Shown here: piece after piece, positions 8,471 to 18,456 of the stretch
Layout of the letters: each line of letters begins with the position of its first letter
Numbering within the stretch: position 1 is the stretch's first letter
Assembly (NCBI RefSeq): GCF_017641085.1
Contig: NZ_JAEPPI010000001.1
Span: forward strand, 372,001 to 436,000
Source: Gracilimonas sp.
GTDB lineage: Bacteria > Bacteroidota > Rhodothermia > Balneolales > Balneolaceae
DNA length: 64,000 bases
Reading direction: 5' to 3'
Made by a program: the position numbers and the translations under genes
The notes under the pieces: model-generated
Seen by the model: the letters and a program-made list of their open reading frames with translations, nothing else
What the model was told of the DNA's origin: nothing
Database searches by the model: none

Positions 8471-10168
8471 TCAGTAACCGGAAGCCCAGCCGTCTCCGCG
8501 GGGATCAACGCCGGCGCTTAGGTCACCGTTTTGTTCAACAAAAATGTTATGAGCACGACCCACATTGGGTATTTCAAATATCTTGTGCCCTTTGGCTTCC
8601 AGTAGTCTTTTTGTGTCGGGACTCAACCCAAACTGTCCGGGCATCAATACATCTGGCATCCATTGGTGATGGAAGCGAGCTGCTGAAGTTGCCTGCTGAG
8701 CCCTCATCCCAAATACAGCACGGTTCAGGAAACTCTGCAGGGTGGCTGTAATAATTCTCGGGCCTCCGGCGGCTCCGAGTACCATGTCCACTTTGCCGTC
8801 TTTGGTTACAATGGTGGGAGTCATGCTGCTGAGCATTCTCTTGCCGGGTTCAATAGCATTGGCTTCAGCTCCTATAAGTCCATAGGCATTCGGTTCACCG
8901 GGCTGAGCGGAGAAGTCATCCATTTCATTGTTAAGTAAAAAACCGCCGTTGGTTACCGAAACATGACTTCCGAATGAACCATTAAGTGTGGTAGTTACGG
9001 CAACCGCATTCCCATCGTTATCTATTATGGAAAAATGAGTGGTTTCCATGGATTCTGTATATCCCTGAATTTGTCCGTGTGATAGTGAAGTTGAAGCAGT
9101 CGCAGAATCCATTGAGAAACTGTCCATACGGCGGTCACTATAACTTTCACTTGTCATCTCTTCGATGGGGATATCCACGAAATCCGGGTCACCGAGGTAA
9201 TAAGAACGATCAGCAAAGGCCCGGCGCATGGCTTCGGCCAGTACATGCACATAATCGGCGGAATTATGGCCCATTTCGGCCAGCGGATAATTATCAATCA
9301 TTTCCAGAATTTGGGCTATCGCCACGCTACCGCTGCTGGGAGGAGGCATGATATGCAATTTATACCCAAGGTATTCGGCTACAATCGGCTCACGCCATTT
9401 ACTTTCATAATTCCGCAGGTCACGATAGGTGATAAGTCCGCGATATCGCTCCATTTCATTTACGATGGCATCGGCAACCGGTCCCGAATAAAACCCTTCA
9501 CGGCCAAATCGTGAGATTCGTTCCAGGGTTTCTGCTAAGTCTGTCTGTACAAATACATCGCCTTCTTTAAAGAAAGTTGTATCACCGGTGGTGAAATAGT
9601 TGCTCGATGCCTGATATTTCAGAAAGGTATCCTTGTGATTATTGAGATCCTCAGCTTGCGAATAGGAAAGCGAATATCCATCGCGGGCAAGTTTAATAGC
9701 CGGTTGAATAACTACATCCAGCGGCATGCGCCCATATCTTTCCAGGGCTTTGATCATTCCATCAACGGTACCGGGAACGCCCACGGCTAAAATTCCTTCC
9801 CAGCTTAAATCTGATTTAAATTCCCCATTCCGGATATACATATCCCGCGTAGCTTTTTGGGGCGCTTTTTCCCGAAAATCCAGAGCAGCTGTTTCGCCAT
9901 TTGCCAGGTGAACAACCATAAACCCGCCGCCTCCGATATTCCCGGCCCTCGGTAAAGTAACCGCCAGCGCAAACTGAACAGCCACAGCAGCATCAACTGC
10001 ATTTCCGCCTTTCATTAGAATCTCTTTTCCTATTTCTGAGGCGTATTTATCAGCGGTAACCACAAGTCCGTTCTCGTAGGTCTTGGAATTGAGAATCTGG
10101 GCCGATAACGCATGAGAGGTGAAAACAACAGTGAGCAGAAGGAGGAGCAAGCGTACGATGTAAGTCAT
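8471..10168 (-). CDS. ggt: gamma-glutamyltranspeptidase / glutathione hydrolase precursor
   Basis: A 565-residue secreted Ntn-hydrolase that cleaves gamma-glutamyl bonds of glutathione-like compounds. A Sec signal peptide covers residues 1-23 (LLLLLLTVVFTSHALSAQ). Early motifs are GGNAVDAAVAVQFALAVTLP and GNIGGGGFMVVHL with the substrate-binding loop (DFREKAP). Autocatalytic cleavage would occur before the Thr of METTHFSIID, near residue 375, giving the small subunit with its N-terminal Thr nucleophile. The small subunit also carries the oxyanion motif (MLSSMTPTIV) and the GAAGGPRIITA glycine loop. Normal length. It would act in the periplasm or outside the cell. It appears monocistronic. Confidence 0.96.
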   Translation of the reverse strand: MTYIVRLLLLLLTVVFTSHALSAQILNSKTYENGLVVTADKYASEIGKEILMKGGNAVDAAVAVQFALAVTLPRAGNIGGGGFMVVHLANGETAALDFREKAPQKATRDMYIRNGEFKSDLSWEGILAVGVPGTVDGMIKALERYGRMPLDVVIQPAIKLARDGYSLSYSQAEDLNNHKDTFLKYQASSNYFTTGDTTFFKEGDVFVQTDLAETLERISRFGREGFYSGPVADAIVNEMERYRGLITYRDLRNYESKWREPIVAEYLGYKLHIMPPPSSGSVAIAQILEMIDNYPLAEMGHNSADYVHVLAEAMRRAFADRSYYLGDPDFVDIPIEEMTSESYSDRRMDSFSMDSATASTSLSHGQIQGYTESMETTHFSIIDNDGNAVAVTTTLNGSFGSHVSVTNGGFLLNNEMDDFSAQPGEPNAYGLIGAEANAIEPGKRMLSSMTPTIVTKDGKVDMVLGAAGGPRIITATLQSFLNRAVFGMRAQQATSAARFHHQWMPDVLMPGQFGLSPDTKRLLEAKGHKIFEIPNVGRAHNIFVEQNGDLSAGVDPRGDGWASGY

Positions 10169-10517
10169 GTATCAGGTCTTGTTTTAAAATTTCCGTGTTA
10201 AAATAACAGAACTAAGGCTTAATGCGGAACGAAAAGAATGTAAATTTATTAAGGAGATTGGGATATCGTATTTCAGGATCTGAGTTTGATGAACGGGTCA
10301 ATCGTTACCGACTGAAATAAGGACACTTTATAGTTAACGATTTGTTTGTCAACCGAAATACCTGTCTATGCATCTCACAGGTAATGCTGACACGTAATTT
10401 TTCCAGTTTGCAAGCGAAGAGGTTCAGCCCTTCGATATTTGGAAGCAGGAGCTTCTGTCTGGTATTCCGAACGAGAAGTTCGGATCGAGTATGCCGTAAC
10501 TGCCGATTGGAGGTACT
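10169..10517. other. 349-bp intergenic region without a recognisable gene
   Basis: It lies between ggt (its upstream side) and the beta-propeller-like lipoprotein gene (its downstream side). Two small perfect hairpins occur near the lipoprotein end: GAAGC/GCTTC at 10442-10455 and TCCGAAC/GTTCGGA with loop GAGAA at 10466-10484. Neither is followed by a T run on either strand, so they are not convincing terminators. I see no ORF, tRNA or riboswitch in the rest; it should hold the ggt promoter. Confidence 0.5.
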
Positions 10518-11639
10518 TTAATTTACATCTTTAAGGTACAACGATCGATCATAGAGAAAAAGCAGCTGAGATCCATCCGAAGAGAACCTCTGATCGCGGG
10601 CAATGTTTGTCTCATCGGAATTATCTACAACCTGTTTTGTCGCTTCCCCCTTCATAGTATCATACACCCAGAGCGTCCACTGATAACCACCGTCGCAGCT
10701 ATAAAGGGTCGCTTCAAGACACGTACGTTCCCAAAAGGCAAGCCGGGTGTTGTCATCCGACCAGCGAAAAGGCCCTTCAATGGTTTTTTCGGGTCCGCCT
10801 GAAGTTTCCCAAAGCTTTTCTTCCTTGGAGTCGGGATAGTGGTTAAGCCAAAGCGAAACCCGGGCGTTATTGTCAAAATCCCGTTTCATGTAGAGGATCC
10901 GGATTCCGTTTAAATCCCAAAGGGGAGGATAGAGTGGCAGGTGGGTAGAAGGGTTGCTGTAAAGTTGCCAGGTGTCATTAATCATTCCATCCAAAGAGAC
11001 AAAAGCAAGCTGGTAGATATCCTCTTCTTCGGTATGCACCGTTTCATCCAGCTGGTAAACCAACACTTCTGAACGGTTGGGGGATAATGTTTCGGGAATG
11101 CCCTCAGCTAGCCGGGTACTGTCTCCGGAGGCTTGATCATACAGATAGGTAGAAAGAACGGAAGATAGTGGGTCTAATTTCACAAATAAAAACTGATTTG
11201 ATGATACAGGAATAACAGGGCTACCGCCCGAAACCTGTATTTCAAGATCGGGGATTCTTTCCGGGGTCCCTCCGTCAATATTGACCTTGTAAACAGGAGC
11301 AGAGCAACCTGACAGGCAGGATGTCGGGAGGTAATAAATTGTTTCAGAATCAGGTTCATAAGCAGCATAATAACCGGGCTGATTATCTGTATTTGTTGCA
11401 TTACCATCCGGAACTGAAATTCCATACAAGCCATGGCCACCATACCAGAAAGCTGTTCCATCTTCCGGCCATAGAAGGGTGCCGTAATAGAAACTGTGAG
11501 AAGGCGGGAAAGTATAGAAAGGAGATTCCAGCCCAAATTCTTTTACAGTACCGGGACCTGCCGGATCTTTTTTGCAGCTTGTAAAGAAGAACAGACCGCA
11601 AAGAAATACTATAAAGCTCCTTGAATGTACCATATACAA
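10518..11639 (-). CDS. lipoprotein with WD40/TolB-like beta-propeller blades
   Basis: A 373-residue protein with a lipoprotein signal peptide (lipobox Cys22, FFFTSCKKDP). The mature part shows repeated blade-like units, such as GTAFWYGGHGLYGISVPDG, RSEVLVYQLDETV, RWSDDNTRLAFWERT and RFSSDGSQLLFLYDRSLYL. The last two resemble TolB/WD40-like (PD40) blades, where S-x-D-x-x-x-L-x-F recurs. It would sit on the periplasmic or outer face of a membrane. The start may be Met1 or Met3. No enzymatic residues are recognised and no neighbour points to a pathway. Confidence 0.7.
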   Translation of the reverse strand: MYMVHSRSFIVFLCGLFFFTSCKKDPAGPGTVKEFGLESPFYTFPPSHSFYYGTLLWPEDGTAFWYGGHGLYGISVPDGNATNTDNQPGYYAAYEPDSETIYYLPTSCLSGCSAPVYKVNIDGGTPERIPDLEIQVSGGSPVIPVSSNQFLFVKLDPLSSVLSTYLYDQASGDSTRLAEGIPETLSPNRSEVLVYQLDETVHTEEEDIYQLAFVSLDGMINDTWQLYSNPSTHLPLYPPLWDLNGIRILYMKRDFDNNARVSLWLNHYPDSKEEKLWETSGGPEKTIEGPFRWSDDNTRLAFWERTCLEATLYSCDGGYQWTLWVYDTMKGEATKQVVDNSDETNIARDQRFSSDGSQLLFLYDRSLYLKDVN

Positions 11640-11769
11640 CTCACTTGATTAATTAAGGGTGAGTCAGATAATCAGAACTAATAAAAATATAATCAGACCG
11701 GAATTTATTACCTAAATCAAAAAAAAGCTGTTGTGCTTCGTTTCTCTTTCTGTTAACAAGTAAAAACCA

Positions 11770-12681
11770 TCAAGCGCGCGGGTGAAATTCCTTGTGAACC
11801 TGGTGTAGAAATGATCGGTCTATGTGGGTATAGATTTCAGTAGTCAGGATAGAGGAGTGTCCCAGCATTTCCTGCACGGCCCTTAGATCAGCACCACCCT
11901 CCAGAAGGTGAGTGGCAAAGGAATGGCGGAAAATATGCGGATACACGTTTTTCTTGATTTCGGCTTTCTCCGCTGCTTTTTGCACAATATTCCAAATACT
12001 CATGCGCGATAGTGCGCTTCCCCGCATACTGAGAAATACTTTATTCTTGGCTTTGTGAGCCTTCTCCGGATTAAAGAACTGTGGGCGCACATGCTCGGTG
12101 TAGTGCGATATGGCATCCTGGGCAATTTCTCCCACCGGAACAAGCCGCTCCTTGTTTCCTTTTCCAATCACACGAATAAACCCTATTTCGAAGATCAGGC
12201 GATCTTGCTCGAGTCCGGTTAGTTCGCTCACCCTCATTCCGGTTCCGTATAAAGTTTCAAGGATGGCTTTGTCGCGAATGCCGGCCGGGGTGGTCAAATC
12301 AGGCGTTTCTAGGATGGCGTCAATTTCATCCCGGTCTAATACTTCGGGAAGCTTGGATGCTTTTTTGGGTAACTCCACCAGTTCAGCCGGATTGGCTTTC
12401 GTGATGCCTTCTACCACAGCAAATTCATGAAACCCGCGAATGCTGGAAATATTCCGGGCCAGGGAGCTGGCTGATAGTAATTCTTCATCCACCAAAAAAT
12501 TGAGAAAGTCTTCTATATGAGAAAGGGTTACGCCGGCAAGGTCATTGATTTTTTTCTCAGAAGTGAGGTATCGAAAATATCGCTCAAGGTCGTTTTTGTA
12601 GGAGACTACGGAGTTTTCGGTCAGGCCTTTTTCAAGCTTCACAAACTGCAGATATAAATCCAGTTCCTGCTTGAAGGCCAC
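11770..12681 (-). CDS. xerD: site-specific tyrosine recombinase XerD-like
   Basis: A 303-residue XerC/XerD-type integrase expected to resolve chromosome dimers at dif. An N-terminal SAM-like core-binding domain (DLYLQFVKLEKGLTENSVVSY) covers about 1-90. The catalytic domain carries Arg in YGTGMRVSELTGL, Lys in IRVIGKGNKERLVPVG, HxxRH in HIFRHSFATHLLEGGADL, His in QEMLGHSSILTT and the nucleophile Tyr in EIYTHID. It resembles XerD more than XerC in length and in the C-terminal block. The start is GTG, only 2 bp after the stop of the 7TM-HD gene, with no clear Shine-Dalgarno sequence, so translation is probably coupled. No phage genes adjoin, so this is a housekeeping recombinase. Confidence 0.92.
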   Translation of the reverse strand: MAFKQELDLYLQFVKLEKGLTENSVVSYKNDLERYFRYLTSEKKINDLAGVTLSHIEDFLNFLVDEELLSASSLARNISSIRGFHEFAVVEGITKANPAELVELPKKASKLPEVLDRDEIDAILETPDLTTPAGIRDKAILETLYGTGMRVSELTGLEQDRLIFEIGFIRVIGKGNKERLVPVGEIAQDAISHYTEHVRPQFFNPEKAHKAKNKVFLSMRGSALSRMSIWNIVQKAAEKAEIKKNVYPHIFRHSFATHLLEGGADLRAVQEMLGHSSILTTEIYTHIDRSFLHQVHKEFHPRA

Positions 12682-12683
12682 GT

Positions 12684-15092
12684 TTATTCGCCGGTTTCTT
12701 CTTGTTCTTCGGTTTGTTCTGAACCGTTTTCAGATCCGGCTCTTTCAGCTTCGGCTGCTTTTTCTTTGGCTTTCTCTTCTTTATCCCGCTCCTTGTCCTC
12801 CGGATATTCTACACGGCTGTGATACACGCCAACCAAAATATTCAGGAAGGTTTCCTTGATCACCTGGAGGTGTCGGAAAGTTAATGGACAATGACTAAGC
12901 TGACCTTCAGCTACCCGGTCATCTACCATTCGGTTCACCAGGTTTTCAAGCTTACTGTAAGTTGGATTCTTCATAGCTCTGGAAGCGGCTTCAATGCCAT
13001 CAGCAAGTAAAAGAATACCGGTCTCTTTTGTGGAAGGAAGAGGCCCTTCGTACCGGAATTGGTCTTCCTGAAGCATACTCTTCATATCATCGTCTTCTTT
13101 CGCCTTCTCAAAGAAATAGCGGATAACAGAGGTGCCGTGGTGAGTTCTGATAAAGTCGATAATAATTTCCGGTAGATCTTCGTCTTCGGCCATTTTTACC
13201 CCTTCGCTAACGTGCGCCTTAATGACCATAGCGCTCATCTGGGGTTTCAGTTTGTCGTGTTCGTTAGCCCCTTTGGTTTGGTTTTCGACGAAATATTCGG
13301 GTTTCACCATTTTTCCGATATCATGATAGAGGGCTCCGACCCGGCATAAGAGGGAGTTAGCTCCAATAGCCGATGCAGCTGCCTCAGAAAGGTTGGCAAC
13401 CTGCAGGCTGTGATGGAAAGTGCCCGGGGCTTTGTTCATCAGTTCTTTAAGAACCGGTTGGTTGGTATCCCCAAGCTCAATTAGGGTGAAGTCGGTGGTT
13501 ACGCCGAAAATGGTTTCAAAAAGAAGAATTATAGGGTAGGTAAATAAGATGAACACTGAGCTAATGGCAATGTACATCAGGTCGGAGGCAAACATCTCCC
13601 AGCCGCTCAGCGTGGCAATATTAAAAGAGCCAACCACCAATATATATGTTATGAATACAATGCCGGGGGTTGTGAAGAAAAACTGGGAACGATCTTTGAT
13701 ATCCCGAACAGAAAATACACCCAGGCTACAGGCAGCAAAAGTAGCTACCACAAACTCAAAGCTGTTCCCGTTTACCAATCCCAGTAAGCTGGCGAGGGTG
13801 ATAGAGGAGACCAATCCCACGCGTGAATCAAAAATGATAGTCAATACAATAGGGGCAATTGCAATGGGGATGATGTAAGGGTCAGCTATATCGAGATAGT
13901 TGACCAGGCCGGCGCCAAATGAAACAAGACCCATAGTAAGAAAAACCAGCAGAAATAGAGCGTTGTCGGAAGTGATGTTTCTTCGGTATAAATAGATATA
14001 CATAAAGAAAACAAAGGTGATGGCAACAATGATGACCAACTGACCTGCAAATCGCACCCATTTTTCAATATTCGTGGCATTTTCAGAACGGGCTTCGGCA
14101 AGGCTTCTAAGTATATTCGCTCGTTCGGGAGTTACCAGGTCACCACGACGGATGATTACCTGCCCTTGCGCAATGGCTCCTTTTGTTTCAGAAATGGTGG
14201 CAAGAGCTTCTTCCAGCCGGGCCTGGGTGTCTTCTTCGCTATACTTGTAATTTGGTATGATCACTTTGTTATACAGCTCCATGGCAAGCCGCATTCTCTG
14301 TTCATCAAAAGTACGGTTTAGCTGAAATTGCATAAACTCGTTGGCTTCCCGGAGGTCCCGGACTCTCGCCAGATCTATAGATTGTTCGGTGCTTTCAAGA
14401 GTATTTCGTACAGTGATTTTGTCGGTGTCCAGGTTGCCCTTATTCCTGTTAATAATCCCCTGGTTCATCAGCTGGTCTATCAATTGCTCGAGCTGCTGCT
14501 TTACTGATACCCCCACAAACTGATTGGAAGGCAGGTTTTGACTTTGCACCTGTTCATAACTGTTAAAAAGCACCTGCCAGGAGGGTTCGGTAAGCTCAAC
14601 ATCGGTGATGCTCAGCTCCCGGGCAAAGCGCACGCTGTCATCATACGCCGAAGGCATATCATTCTTCTCTGCAATTTGCCAGTCGGCATAGGCTTCCAGC
14701 ACGGGCTGAATATCCCGGTAAATAGAATCGATACGAGCCTGAATAGTAATGGGCACACTGGTATCAATCCGGAAGATAGGTGCTGTTTTATTGCGAATTT
14801 CCTGCCGTTCCTGCTCCAGTTCTTCAGCCGTTTTATTAAGTGCGAAGGTAAAAGGGGCGGTTAAATCAGGATTTCTCCATGGCTGGCCGGGGGTGTAATT
14901 TAAGCCAGAATTAACGGGGTTCTGCGGCAGAGAAAAAGCTGTGATGGCAATAAAAAACAGCAAAATCGCTATCCGTATGTATGGATTGCGTTTCAGCGAG
15001 TACTTTTCCTGCTCTTTTTTCTTTTTCTCGCCAATAAGAGGGGTAAGCTCTTTTTTCTTTTGGCCTAATCCGATTTTTTCAAGAAAGCTCAT
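12684..15092 (-). CDS. 7TM-HD (PgpH/YqfF-type) cyclic-dinucleotide phosphodiesterase
   Basis: An 802-residue membrane phosphohydrolase of the 7TMR-HD family, whose studied members hydrolyse c-di-AMP. Layout: a short basic cytoplasmic N-terminus, TM1 near 40-60, an extracytoplasmic 7TMR-HDED domain to about residue 340, a 7TM bundle of about 200 residues, then the cytoplasmic HD domain. HD residues are visible in FHHSLQVANLSEAAA, GALYHDIGKM (HD pair near residue 587), MVIKAHVSEGV, RTHHGT and ILLLADGIEAASRA. The C-terminal tail is an acidic Glu/Lys-rich low-complexity stretch. It heads a two-gene operon with xerD and is divergent from rsmA. Confidence 0.93.
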   Translation of the reverse strand: MSFLEKIGLGQKKKELTPLIGEKKKKEQEKYSLKRNPYIRIAILLFFIAITAFSLPQNPVNSGLNYTPGQPWRNPDLTAPFTFALNKTAEELEQERQEIRNKTAPIFRIDTSVPITIQARIDSIYRDIQPVLEAYADWQIAEKNDMPSAYDDSVRFARELSITDVELTEPSWQVLFNSYEQVQSQNLPSNQFVGVSVKQQLEQLIDQLMNQGIINRNKGNLDTDKITVRNTLESTEQSIDLARVRDLREANEFMQFQLNRTFDEQRMRLAMELYNKVIIPNYKYSEEDTQARLEEALATISETKGAIAQGQVIIRRGDLVTPERANILRSLAEARSENATNIEKWVRFAGQLVIIVAITFVFFMYIYLYRRNITSDNALFLLVFLTMGLVSFGAGLVNYLDIADPYIIPIAIAPIVLTIIFDSRVGLVSSITLASLLGLVNGNSFEFVVATFAACSLGVFSVRDIKDRSQFFFTTPGIVFITYILVVGSFNIATLSGWEMFASDLMYIAISSVFILFTYPIILLFETIFGVTTDFTLIELGDTNQPVLKELMNKAPGTFHHSLQVANLSEAAASAIGANSLLCRVGALYHDIGKMVKPEYFVENQTKGANEHDKLKPQMSAMVIKAHVSEGVKMAEDEDLPEIIIDFIRTHHGTSVIRYFFEKAKEDDDMKSMLQEDQFRYEGPLPSTKETGILLLADGIEAASRAMKNPTYSKLENLVNRMVDDRVAEGQLSHCPLTFRHLQVIKETFLNILVGVYHSRVEYPEDKERDKEEKAKEKAAEAERAGSENGSEQTEEQEETGE

Positions 15093-15186
15093 TAAGATGA
15101 TTATATGAGAATTTACTTAGTTAGAAGTATACCAAGCGACAGTTAATTTACAAATCTTTTTGCAGTTTACTGTGATCCGATGTTAT

Positions 15187-15325
15187 GAATGACGAGCGAC
15201 CAGCGACGAGTGACTAACGGTCAGTTAACAGTGAACAGGAATCAGAAACTCCTACAGATTTTAATTTTGACTTTAGGCTTAGTAAACCCAACCTTCTGTC
15301 AATCGTCAATCGTCAATCGTCAATC
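15187..15325. repeat. paired 7-bp-period degenerate repeats upstream of rsmA
   Basis: From 15187 eight consecutive heptads follow NNGACNA or a close variant (ATGACGA, GCGACCA, GCGACGA, GTGACTA, ACGGTCA, GTTAACA, GTGAACA, GGAATCA). After a spacer of about 55 bp, four perfect copies of GTCAATC fill 15298-15325, which on the other strand are GAC-type heptads. The two halves are therefore inverted relative to each other. The block ends 6 bp before the rsmA start codon. Confidence 0.7.
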
Positions 15326-15331
15326 CACTGA

Positions 15332-16105
15332 ATGTCTTTTAGAACCAAGAAAAGTCTGGGTCAGCATTTTTTAACTGACAACACCATCATCTTCAAAATC
15401 ATAGATGCCATAACTGCAGGCAAAGGTGACCGGATTATTGAAATTGGTCCCGGTACCGGAGCTTTAACCAAATGGTTGCTGTCGGGATGTGACGACGTGC
15501 ACGCGATTGAGATCGATCAGCGGGCGGTAGAAGTATTGAAGGAGAAGTTTGATGACCTGAGGGTTCACCAAAATGACATTCTGAAAGTGAACTGGAAGGA
15601 AGTGATAGATCCGGATAAGAAGAATATTGTGGTCGGTAACCTGCCTTATTATATCACGTCTCCTATCTTATTTGACCTGTTGGAACACCGCCGGCTCTTT
15701 ACCGAGGCCACGCTGATGATGCAAAAAGAGGTGGCTGAACGACTGGTGGCCGACCCTTCCTCCAAACAGTATGGAATACTGAGCGTACAAACCCAGCTTT
15801 TTTGTACGCCCGAGTTATTGTTTGATGTGCCGGCACATTCTTTTTCTCCGCCTCCCAAAGTTACCTCTTCCGTTATCAAACTTACTTTTGATAAGGAGCC
15901 GCTTTCGGTTTCGGATGAAAAAATAAAAGAAGTGGTTCGGACAGCTTTTAACCAGCGCCGAAAAAAACTAAGCAATTCTTTAAAACCGGTGCTGGGGGAT
16001 TACCAACCCGATGGTTTCAATTTTGATGACAGGGCCGACCACTGGTCTCCCGAAACCTATGCAAAGTTGGCAGAGCATCTCGAGCAGTCTGACAACTTAT
16101 CTTAA
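15332..16105 (+). CDS. rsmA: 16S rRNA (adenine1518-N6/adenine1519-N6)-dimethyltransferase
   Basis: A 257-residue SAM-dependent enzyme (KsgA) that dimethylates two adjacent adenines in helix 45 of 16S rRNA during 30S maturation. Motifs: the N-terminal KKSLGQHFLTD, SAM-binding motif I IIEIGPGTGALT, motif II IEIDQRAV, motif IV VVGNLPYYITSPILF (the NLPY catalytic motif), and the C-terminal helical domain with PPKVTSSVIKL and FNQRRKKLSNSL. Full length. It is transcribed divergently from the 7TM-HD gene, and the heptad repeats at 15187-15325 occupy its leader. Confidence 0.97.
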   Translation: MSFRTKKSLGQHFLTDNTIIFKIIDAITAGKGDRIIEIGPGTGALTKWLLSGCDDVHAIEIDQRAVEVLKEKFDDLRVHQNDILKVNWKEVIDPDKKNIVVGNLPYYITSPILFDLLEHRRLFTEATLMMQKEVAERLVADPSSKQYGILSVQTQLFCTPELLFDVPAHSFSPPPKVTSSVIKLTFDKEPLSVSDEKIKEVVRTAFNQRRKKLSNSLKPVLGDYQPDGFNFDDRADHWSPETYAKLAEHLEQSDNLS

Positions 16106-16160
16106 CCCGGGAACCCTTCCTTCCTTAAAAGTGCTGTTAGTGATCAATTACGTCCGCTAT

Positions 16161-16176
16161 TCGATTTTTTAATCGA
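16161..16176. promoter_or_regulatory. perfect inverted repeat next to the groES -24 element
   Basis: TCGATT-TTTT-AATCGA, a perfect 6-bp inverted repeat ending 2 bp before the -24 element. It could be an operator or a curved AT-rich spacer. No CIRCE element (TTAGCACTC-N9-GAGTGCTAA) is seen in this leader. Confidence 0.35.
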
Positions 16177-16178
16177 TT

Positions 16179-16195
16179 TGGTACGGAACTTGCAT
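16179..16195 (+). promoter_or_regulatory. putative sigma-54 (-24/-12) promoter of groES-groEL
   Basis: TGGTACGGAACTTGCAT fits the sigma-54 consensus TGGCACG-N4-TTGCA with one substitution in the -24 block. The GG at 16180-16181 and the GC at 16192-16193 are exactly 12 bp apart, the invariant spacing. A start near 16205 would give a leader of about 70 nt to groES. It is seen directly in the sequence; its use by RpoN is inference. Confidence 0.65.
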
Positions 16196-16273
16196 ATCCC
16201 GTAGCGAAACAACGAATGGGCTCAGCCCTCAAAAAATTTAAACCATAAACTAAAACTAACAGGAGTCATAAAA

Positions 16274-16561
16274 ATGGCTAAGATTCAACCTTTAGGCGAC
16301 CGCGTGTTGGTACAGGCAGAACCTGCCGAAGAGAAAACCAGCTCCGGGATTATCATTCCAGATACGGCTAAAGAAAAACCGCAACAAGGTACTGTGATAG
16401 CGGTAGGTGCCGGTAAAGTGGAAAACGGCAATAAAATTGAAATGAGCGTTAAGGAAGGAGACAAAGTTCTCTACGGGAAGTACGCAGGTACAGAAGTAAC
16501 TCTTGAAGGAGAAGAGTACCTGATTATGCGCGAATCTGACATTATGGGAATTGTTTCGTAA
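16274..16561 (+). CDS. groES: co-chaperonin GroES
   Basis: A 95-residue 10-kDa chaperonin that forms the heptameric lid of GroEL in the cytoplasm. It starts [21 protein letters not shown]. The mobile loop is [21 protein letters not shown] with the hydrophobic III contact, and the C-terminal strand is [15 protein letters not shown]. An AGGAG Shine-Dalgarno at 16261-16265 supports the start. It is the first gene of groES-groEL (49 bp apart) and probably expressed from the -24/-12 element at 16179-16195. Confidence 0.98.
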   Translation: MAKIQPLGDRVLVQAEPAEEKTSSGIIIPDTAKEKPQQGTVIAVGAGKVENGNKIEMSVKEGDKVLYGKYAGTEVTLEGEEYLIMRESDIMGIVS

Positions 16562-16610
16562 CCCACCTTTTGAAAAAAATTAAATCATAAACTTAAAATT
16601 ATAGATAATT

Positions 16611-18281
<1,671 letters not shown>

Positions 18282-18306
18282 ATCATTTCCTAACCTAACT
18301 TCCTCG

Positions 18307-18355
18307 CTCCAACGCTCTGCGTTGGAGTGAATGTTACGACGCTGAGCGTCATAAC
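18307..18355. repeat. REP-like double hairpin downstream of groEL
   Basis: Two adjacent stem-loops: CTCCAACGC-TCT-GCGTTGGAG at 18307-18327 (nine perfect pairs) and GTTACGACGC-TGA-GCGTCATAAC at 18333-18355 (ten pairs, one mismatch). Neither has a T run. The paired-palindrome form between a gene and its terminator resembles REP/BIME elements. Confidence 0.55.
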
Positions 18356-18367
18356 AAGAAACTTAAG

Positions 18368-18400
18368 AAACCCTGCGCATTTAGTTGTGCGGGGTTTTTT
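18368..18400 (+). terminator. intrinsic terminator of groES-groEL
   Basis: CCCTGCGCA pairs with TGTGCGGGG (two G-U pairs), flanked by AAA on the left and six T on the right. Confidence 0.85.
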
Positions 18401-18456
18401 ATTGCTTTCCGGTTTCAGTATAATCCTCTGTCTTCCAGCTAATTAAAGAAACCAAT

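Noticed and set aside
10466-10484. Hairpin TCCGAAC/GTTCGGA as terminator of the beta-propeller lipoprotein gene
   Set aside because: No T run follows on either strand; kept only as an unexplained hairpin in the intergenic entry.
16106-16273. A CIRCE/HrcA operator in front of groES
   Set aside because: No TTAGCACTC-N9-GAGTGCTAA or close variant is present. The nearby AAGTGCT has no inverted partner.
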